Part shown: positions 32,525 to 36,667 of the stretch, piece by piece
Numbering within the stretch: position 1 is the first letter of the stretch
Layout: every line of letters begins with the position of its first letter
Source: Actinomycetota bacterium
GTDB lineage: Bacteria; Actinomycetota; Acidimicrobiia; Acidimicrobiales; Ilumatobacteraceae
Assembly (NCBI GenBank): GCA_963169665.1
Contig: CAUJET010000053.1
Coordinates: 1-36,667, forward strand
Direction: 5' to 3'
DNA: 36,667 nucleotides
Notes under the pieces: generated by a model
Told to the model about the DNA's origin: nothing
Seen by the model: the letters and a program-made list of their open reading frames with translations, nothing else
The model's database searches: none
Program-made: the position numbers and the translations under genes

Positions 32525-33739
32525 ATGCGTCCCACGTACACCGCAGAAGCCGAGGCCTACCGCGAGAAGGTGCAGGCCTTCCTCGCCGAGAAGCTCCCCG
32601 TGAACTGGAAGGGCATGGGGCAGCTCGACGGGCAGGAACTCGTCGACTTCGTCACCGATTGGCGCAAGACGCTCTACGAGGGCGACTACCTCGCCCCGGG
32701 CTGGCCCGTGGAGTACGGCGGCGCCGGACTGTCGGCGCTCGAGCAGGTGATCGTCGGTGAGGAGTTCGCCAAGGCCGGCGTGCCCACCGGTGGGCCGAAC
32801 GACGTGTTCGGCATCCAGATGCTCGGGAACACCCTGCTGATGTGGGGCACCGAGGAGCAGAAGAAGCACTACCTGCCGCGCATCCTCTCGGGCGAGGACA
32901 CCTGGTGTCAGGGGTACTCCGAACCGAACGCCGGCAGCGACCTGTCGAACCTCGGGCTGAAGGGCGAGCTCGACGGCGACCAGTGGGTGCTCAACGGTCA
33001 GAAGATCTGGACCTCCGCCGGCCACCTCGCCGACCACATCTTCACCCTCGCCCGAACCGACCCCGATGCGCCGCGGCACAAGGGCATCTCGTTCCTGCTC
33101 GTCGACATGCGCCAGCCCGGTATCGAGGTGCGCCCGATCCGGATGATCTCCGGCGACAGTGAGTTCAACGAGGTGTTCTACACCGATGCGACGACCCCCA
33201 AGGGCGAAGTGGTCGGCGGCGTGAACAACGGCTGGGCGGTGGCGATGACCCTGCTCGGTCACGAGCGCGGCGAGGCTGCGGCGACGCTGCCGATCCGCTT
33301 CCAGGCCGAGGTCGATCGGCTGTTCCTGCTGGCGAAGGAGCGCGGCGTCACGGACGATCCGCGCATCCGTCAGCGACTCGCCCAGTGCTACGCGAAGGTG
33401 CAGATCATGCGCTACAGCGGCATGCGTGTCCTCACGAAGTTCCTCCAGGGTCATCACCCCGGCCCCGACGGTGCGATCACGAAGCTGTACTGGAGCGAGT
33501 ACCACAAGGAGATCACCGAGCTCGCCGTCGACATCATGGGCGCCGATGCCCTGGTGCCGACCGGCCGTCGGCCGTCGTCCGCGTTCCAGGCCGACGATGC
33601 CGGTGCGCCGAACAGCTCGTGGAGCTGGGTCGGCACGTTCCTCAATGCTCGGGCCGGCACCATCTACGCGGGGTCGTCGCAGGTGCAGCGCAACATCATC
33701 GGCGAGATGGTGCTCGGGCTGCCGAAGGAGCCTCGCTGA
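32525..33739 (+). CDS. Acyl-CoA dehydrogenase family protein
   Basis: A 404-residue flavoprotein. It contains the W-P-V-E-Y-G-G-A-G-L N-terminal motif, Q-G-Y-S-E-P-N-A-G-S-D-L (FAD and substrate), W-T-S-A-G-H-L-A-D, and Q-R-N-I-I-G-E-M-V-L-G-L-P-K-E at the end. It oxidises an acyl-CoA to the enoyl-CoA. The MCAD-type catalytic Glu position is A382 (I-Y-A-G-S-S), but E247 in L-G-H-E-R lies where isovaleryl- and long-chain enzymes carry their base. The substrate is unknown, and no beta-oxidation partner is adjacent. Confidence 0.87.
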   Translation: MRPTYTAEAEAYREKVQAFLAEKLPVNWKGMGQLDGQELVDFVTDWRKTLYEGDYLAPGWPVEYGGAGLSALEQVIVGEEFAKAGVPTGGPNDVFGIQMLGNTLLMWGTEEQKKHYLPRILSGEDTWCQGYSEPNAGSDLSNLGLKGELDGDQWVLNGQKIWTSAGHLADHIFTLARTDPDAPRHKGISFLLVDMRQPGIEVRPIRMISGDSEFNEVFYTDATTPKGEVVGGVNNGWAVAMTLLGHERGEAAATLPIRFQAEVDRLFLLAKERGVTDDPRIRQRLAQCYAKVQIMRYSGMRVLTKFLQGHHPGPDGAITKLYWSEYHKEITELAVDIMGADALVPTGRRPSSAFQADDAGAPNSSWSWVGTFLNARAGTIYAGSSQVQRNIIGEMVLGLPKEPR

Positions 33740-33744
33740 CCCCG

Positions 33745-34023
33745 ATGGGTGCCACGTCCTCGATGGGCGCATGGGGTCGAGTCGCCGTGGCGGTCGCTCG
33801 TCGGCCGTCGCTGTGGCCCACCGCGGCGCGCCAGGCGCGCCGCACCGCACGACCGGGTTGGTGGCGCCGGCCGCCGTTCCTCCCGGTGCCCGGCGGTGAG
33901 TACCTGCGGTTCCGGGTGCTCACCCAGTACGGCGACGCCGATCATCCACCGGTCCCCGCCGATGTGCTGAACTACCTCACGTGGTGCAAGGCGCAGCACG
34001 GACTCTCGACGAGCTCGACGTGA
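33745..34023 (+). CDS. Small basic protein of unknown function
   Basis: A 92-residue protein, 5 nt after the acyl-CoA dehydrogenase. The N-terminal half is Arg/Ala/Trp-rich (R-R-P-S-L-W-P-T-A-A-R-Q-A-R-R, then P-G-W-W-R-R-P-P-F-L-P-V-P). The second half reads Y-L-R-F-R-V-L-T-Q-Y-G and V-L-N-Y-L-T-W-C-K. It has no membrane helix and no motif I can name. The aromatic/basic N-terminus could bind membrane or nucleic acid. A second ATG at 33763 is possible. Confidence 0.6.
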   Translation: MGATSSMGAWGRVAVAVARRPSLWPTAARQARRTARPGWWRRPPFLPVPGGEYLRFRVLTQYGDADHPPVPADVLNYLTWCKAQHGLSTSST

Positions 34024-34024
34024 T

Positions 34025-34071
34025 GGGGGACGCCCCCGCGCCCAGGGTCCGCAGCCGCGGGGAAACCCCGC
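34025..34071 (+). terminator. Two hairpins after the small basic protein gene
   Basis: GGGGG-ACG-CCCCC (34025-34037) and GCGGGG-AAA-CCCCGC (34057-34071) follow directly after the stop at 34021-34023 and precede the HNH gene promoter. Confidence 0.5.
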
Positions 34072-34094
34072 CGGTCCTGCCACGAGGGGCTCGG

Positions 34095-34100
34095 TAGGGT
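34095..34100 (+). promoter_or_regulatory. Leaderless -10 box for the HNH gene
   Basis: TAGGGT ends 8 nt before the ATG at 34109. Confidence 0.45.
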
Positions 34101-34108
34101 CCCTGCCC

Positions 34109-34606
34109 ATGAGGAGCGCGCTGGTGTTGAACGCAACGTACGAGCCGCTCTCGGTGGTGCCGGCACGTCGCGCCGCCTGTCTCGTGCTCGCCGACAAGGC
34201 CGAGGTGGTCGAGGACGACGGCACGGTGCTGCGCTCGGCCTCGCTCGAGGTCCCCAACCCCCTCGTCATCCGTCTGCGGTACGTCGTGAAGGTGCCGTTC
34301 CACCGTCGCACGGCGTTGTCGCGTCGTGCGGTCTTCGCCCGTGACGAGCATCGCTGCCAGTACTGCGGTGGCCTCGCCGACTCGATCGACCACGTGATGC
34401 CGAGGTCGAGAGGCGGCGAGCACGCGTGGGACAACGTCGCTGCGGCCTGTCGTCCGTGCAACCTGTCGAAGCGTGATCGCACGCCCGACGAGGCAGGCAT
34501 GCGCCTCGCCCGCACGCCGCGTGCGCCGCGGGAGATGGCCTGGGTCACGGTTGCCGTGACCCGCGTGCCGGAGGCGTGGAAGCCGTACCTGGCGCGGGCC
34601 TCCTGA
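34109..34606 (+). CDS. HNH endonuclease family protein
   Basis: A 165-residue protein. An N-terminal beta-strand region opens with A-L-V-L-N-A-T-Y-E-P-L-S-V-V, typical of a widespread chromosomal HNH family. The HNH domain has zinc knuckles C83-Q-Y-C86 and C114-R-P-C117, H95 in I-D-H-V-M-P-R-S-R-G-G, and N109 in W-D-N. All HNH residues are present, so nuclease activity is possible. In my judgement such stand-alone chromosomal forms are not restriction enzymes, and the physiological role is unknown. No methylase is nearby. Confidence 0.87.
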   Translation: MRSALVLNATYEPLSVVPARRAACLVLADKAEVVEDDGTVLRSASLEVPNPLVIRLRYVVKVPFHRRTALSRRAVFARDEHRCQYCGGLADSIDHVMPRSRGGEHAWDNVAAACRPCNLSKRDRTPDEAGMRLARTPRAPREMAWVTVAVTRVPEAWKPYLARAS

Positions 34607-34632
34607 GCCCGTCGTCGGTCCTGTCCTGATCC

Positions 34633-34698
34633 TGGTCCGTTCTTGGTCCGTTCTTGGTCCGTTCCGGGCGTGATCCGGGCGTGATCCGGGCGTGATCG
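34633..34698 (+). repeat. Two abutting 11-bp tandem arrays, three copies each
   Basis: TGGTCCGTTCT repeats at 34633, 34644 and 34655 (last base changed). GGGCGTGATCC repeats at 34666, 34677 and 34688 (last base changed). The arrays touch without spacer and end 46 nt before the next start codon. Confidence 0.9.
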
Positions 34699-34744
34699 AT
34701 TCCGGTCGCGCCGTCGACCGAGGTCGACGCCACACTGGTCGCCG

Positions 34745-35440
34745 ATGAACGAACCGTCCCACGCTGGTGATGTCCCGCACGCCGTCGGGCCAGGGTGGCA
34801 CGTCGGCGTCCGTCGAGGTCCGGCCGCGTCGTTGCACGGCACGGTCCCCGACGGCGGCGCTCGCGTCGCCGAGTGGTACGAGGTCGAACGCGCGGCGCTG
34901 GTGCTCGGCTCGGCCCAGCGCGACGACGTCGTCGACCATGCAGCGGCCGCCGCGGCCGGTGTGGACGTGGTGCGCCGGCGCAGCGGGGGAGGTGTGGTGC
35001 TCCTGGTCCCCGGCGAGTCGTTGTGGCTCGACGTGGTCGTGCCTCGGCACGACCCCTGCTGGGACGACGACGTCGCTGCGGCGATGTGGTGGCTGGGTGA
35101 CGTGTGGTGCGAGGCGCTCCGCGCCGTCGGCGCGCCGTCGGCAACGGTGCACCGTGGTGCGCTCGAGCACACGCCGTGGTCGCGGCTGGTCTGCTTCGAC
35201 GGGCTCGGCTCGGGCGAGGTGCTGGTCGACGGCCGCAAGGCGGTCGGGATCAGCCAGCGACGCACCCGCGACTGGGTGCGGCTCCAGTCGTCGATCCACC
35301 TGGCATGGCAGGGGGAGTTGCTCGTCTCGCTGCTCACCCCACCGGCCCCCACCGTGGCCGATCTGCGCCCGCCGGCGGTGCATTCGGGCTCTGCCGACGA
35401 GCTGCGACGCGCCGTCGAGTCGGCGCTTGCCGACCGCTGA
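34745..35440 (+). CDS. Lipoate-protein ligase / biotin-ligase-fold protein
   Basis: A 231-residue protein of the BPL/LPL catalytic fold. V-V-R-R-R-S-G-G-G-V-V-L-L is the strand and glycine loop of lipoate ligases. K165 in D-G-R-K-A-V-G-I-S-Q-R-R is the conserved lysine that contacts lipoyl-AMP. It is smaller than E. coli LplA and has no accessory C-terminal domain. It could attach lipoate or octanoate, or transfer between carriers as LipM/LipL do. The exact reaction is undecided. CACACT at 34731-34736 lies 8 nt before the start and is a weak -10 candidate. Confidence 0.75.
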   Translation: MNEPSHAGDVPHAVGPGWHVGVRRGPAASLHGTVPDGGARVAEWYEVERAALVLGSAQRDDVVDHAAAAAAGVDVVRRRSGGGVVLLVPGESLWLDVVVPRHDPCWDDDVAAAMWWLGDVWCEALRAVGAPSATVHRGALEHTPWSRLVCFDGLGSGEVLVDGRKAVGISQRRTRDWVRLQSSIHLAWQGELLVSLLTPPAPTVADLRPPAVHSGSADELRRAVESALADR

Positions 35441-35843
35441 TCCTCGCCTGACGGGCCCTCGGGAGGGGTCGCGGGGCTGATCCGCTCGTCGGGACGCCGT
35501 CGGCGACCGGCACCACGTCCCACCGACGCGAGTCCTGCGGCCACGGCGTTCACCACCTTCCCCACGACCCCCCACCAGCGCGTCGGTCGACGCGTCGCGT
35601 CGCGCCCACCCCGACCAGGGTCGACGCGGCGTCGACACCGCACACCCGCCTCGTCCGGCAGCGCCGGGGGGACGCCGCCGTGGCCGCCGGGTCGGCGCGC
35701 GCCGGGCGCGCGTCGCGCTGCACTGTGCGCGATCTGCGGATCGATGCGCGCCCGATGCGTCCTGCGATCCCATCGTCCCTGCTCAGAGGACAGAACGCGT
35801 CCCGGTGGCTGGTGGGGTGGGTGGGCGTCGGTGGCGCGCAGAG
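35441..35843. other. Long non-coding stretch upstream of the mraZ control region
   Basis: No convincing gene. Around 35690-35716 it is an almost pure alternating CG tract (palindrome GGCGCGCGCC at 35694-35703, followed by a GGCGCGC arm), able to form a strong hairpin and a possible terminator for the lipoate-ligase gene. Nothing else recognisable was found. Open frames on the minus strand here are Arg/Pro-rich shadows. Confidence 0.5.
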
Positions 35844-35899
35844 GGGGAATGTGGGGAAGATTGTTGACCTAGGGGGGTCTCAGGGGGAAGAATGGGGAA
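35844..35899 (+). promoter_or_regulatory. GGGGAA box array, candidate MraZ operator
   Basis: GGGGAA occurs at 35844, 35853, 35884 and 35894. They form two pairs with 9- and 10-nt period that bracket the -35 and overlap the -10 of the mraZ promoter. MraZ is known to bind short G-rich direct repeats about 10 nt apart in its own promoter; identity of these boxes as MraZ sites is inferred. Confidence 0.5.
35864..35893 (+). promoter_or_regulatory. Promoter of mraZ and the division cluster
   Basis: TTGACC (35864-35869) and AAGAAT (35888-35893) are 18 nt apart. The leader would be about 130 nt and contains a hairpin. The AAGAAT -10 is shared with the DUF3040 promoter. Confidence 0.5.
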
Positions 35900-35910
35900 T
35901 CGGACAGGAC

Positions 35911-35931
35911 ACGGCGCGCCGAACGCGCCGT
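35911..35931 (+). promoter_or_regulatory. 8-bp hairpin in the mraZ leader
   Basis: ACGGCGCG-CCGAA-CGCGCCGT lies in the first bases of the predicted transcript. It may stabilise or attenuate the message. Confidence 0.45.
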
Positions 35932-36029
35932 TCCCCGACATCGGTGGAGGCCGGTCGTCGGGAAGGTCCCGACCGGTGGTGCGCACAGGTCGTGCGTGGT
36001 CGTGAGGCAGGAATCGGGGTGATCTCCAG

Positions 36030-36452
36030 GTGGTGTTGTTCGTCGGGACGCATGAGCGTCAACTCGACGACAAGGGACGGCTGGCACTGCCGGCCTCGTT
36101 CCGCACGCACCTGGGCGAGCGCTGCTACCTGGTCGCCGGCGAGGACCAGTGCGTCAAGGTCGTGCCCTCCGACGAGTTCGAGTCGATGGCCGCCGATCTG
36201 AAAGAGCGCGTGCGCACCGGTGAGATCAGCCGTCAGTACCAGCGTGCGGTCGCTGCGAGCGCCACGCCGGTCACCATCGACAAGCAGGGGCGCGTGAACG
36301 TCGAGGAGAAGCTCCGCACGTTCGCCGGCCTGGTCACCGAGGCAACGGTGGTCGTCACGGGCAATTTCGACGTGGTGGAGATCTGGTCCCCCGAGCGCTT
36401 CGAGCTCGTCCAGGCGGCCGGCACCACCGATCTGAGCGGGAGCCTCGCATGA
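36030..36452 (+). CDS. mraZ: Transcriptional regulator MraZ
   Basis: A 140-residue protein with two SpoVT/AbrB-like repeats, each with the D-x2-G-R core: D13-D14-K-G-R17 and D84-K-Q-G-R88. It forms rings and binds G-rich repeats in the promoter of the dcw (division and cell wall) cluster, usually controlling it. The GTG start at 36030 gives M-V-L-F-V-G-T-H-E-R; a second GTG follows at 36033. The next gene of the cluster is normally rsmH, which is not clearly visible before the window ends. Confidence 0.93.
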   Translation: MVLFVGTHERQLDDKGRLALPASFRTHLGERCYLVAGEDQCVKVVPSDEFESMAADLKERVRTGEISRQYQRAVAASATPVTIDKQGRVNVEEKLRTFAGLVTEATVVVTGNFDVVEIWSPERFELVQAAGTTDLSGSLA

Positions 36453-36495
36453 CCCCGACGTCGCGCTCTCATCACATCTCCGCACTCGAGCACGC

Positions 36496-36504
36496 AAAGG
36501 AGGA
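36496..36504 (+). promoter_or_regulatory. Very strong Shine-Dalgarno sequence without a close start codon
   Basis: AAAGGAGGA is a near-perfect anti-16S match, but no ATG, GTG or TTG lies 5-13 nt downstream. The first ATG is at 36527. Confidence 0.6.
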
Positions 36505-36526
36505 ACGAGGCACCGACGACGAGCCG

Positions 36527-36547
36527 ATGGCTCCGTCCCACCCATGA
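36527..36547 (+). CDS. Possible six-codon leader ORF
   Basis: M-A-P-S-H-P-stop. Its TGA overlaps the next ATG as ATGA, an arrangement used for translational coupling. It may simply be chance. Confidence 0.2.
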   Translation: MAPSHP

Positions 36548-36667
36548 CCACCCGTACCACCCGAACCACCTGCCTCGAGAGGCTCGCCGGCGATCTCGTC
36601 GCCACCGGCGCGAGCGCTCGTGGCGGTCCGATTCGTGGTGCATCTGCAGTTCGCCGGCCGGCAAGAT
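36544..36667 (+). CDS. Start of an open frame running out of the window, possibly rsmH
   Basis: The frame from ATG 36544 is open to the last base (41 codons), beginning M-T-T-R-T-T-R-T-T-C-L-E-R-L-A. Position after mraZ suggests rsmH, 16S rRNA methyltransferase, but the usual H-x-P-V-M-x-x-E opening is not visible, so this would be an N-terminal extension or a different small gene. The frame is assigned only by the coupling with the upstream mini-ORF. Confidence 0.25.
   Translation, partial: MTTRTTRTTCLERLAGDLVATGASARGGPIRGASAVRRPAR

Noticed and set aside
33977..35773. Minus-strand open frames across the HNH and lipoate-ligase genes
   Set aside because: Both plus-strand genes have full family motifs. 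The antisense products are Arg/Pro-rich without any recognisable pattern.
35680..36201. Plus-strand open frame overlapping the mraZ promoter
   Set aside because: It spans the promoter and 5' part of mraZ in another frame and has low-complexity Arg-rich translation.

Overview
The window is a GC-rich, densely coded stretch of an actinobacterial chromosome. The markers are an MtrA-MtrB-LpqB-type operon, a PimB-like mannosyltransferase, a polyprenol-phosphate mannose synthase, a DUF3040 protein, a DinB of actinobacterial type and mraZ at the head of a cell-division cluster. LpqB is reduced to its GerMN domain, and many genes carry a -10 box 6-9 nt before the start codon. I infer a deep-branching actinobacterium, perhaps Acidimicrobiia, but the lineage is inference only. 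I see no tRNA, rRNA, CRISPR array, insertion sequence, prophage or origin.

Layout. 1-6.4 kb (+): end of homoserine kinase, a coiled-coil NYN/PIN RNase-like protein, a small Cys-rich protein, queG, a PimB-like glycosyltransferase, a four-helix membrane protein, an SRPBCC protein and a ROK glucokinase, closed by a hairpin against the convergent pyrophosphatase. 7-10.6 kb (+): an ECF sigma factor with a probable autoregulated promoter and a coupled membrane partner, an AlaC-type aminotransferase, and an ACT-domain protein behind a 14-bp palindrome. 10.8-16.1 kb (+): a 1767-residue protein. 16.1-18.1 kb (-): glycerol kinase and a small membrane protein. 18.2-19.3 kb (+): phosphofructokinase. 19.4-23.4 kb (-): lpqB-like, mtrB, mtrA, inositol monophosphatase and a small membrane protein. 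23.5-26.7 kb (+): polyprenol-phosphate mannose synthase, NUDIX, dinB, DUF3040. 26.8-31.3 kb (-): the MoxR / DUF58 / transglutaminase trio. 31.5-35.4 kb (+): a second ROK protein with a degenerate sugar-binding motif, an acyl-CoA dehydrogenase, a small protein, an HNH protein and a lipoate-ligase-like protein. 35.4-36.7 kb: a control region with repeated GGGGAA boxes, mraZ, and the beginning of whatever follows.

How the genes fit together. Central carbon metabolism is represented by glucokinase, PfkA, GlpK and pyrophosphatase. PimB-like, Ppm1-like and inositol phosphatase point to mannosylated phosphoinositide lipids. MtrAB-LpqB and mraZ link to envelope and division control.

The most unusual object is the 10.8-16.1 kb gene. 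Its N-terminal half can be aligned by eye along a bacterial cellulose synthase catalytic subunit (BcsA), including the following membrane helices and PilZ domain, but every catalytic motif is lost. It continues through another membrane helix and an acidic linker into seven DUF11-type extracellular repeats, and ends in a helix with a sorting-signal-like tail. This suggests an inside-out device in which cytoplasmic PilZ sensing is coupled to a surface stalk. The second theme is the widespread leaderless-promoter signature.
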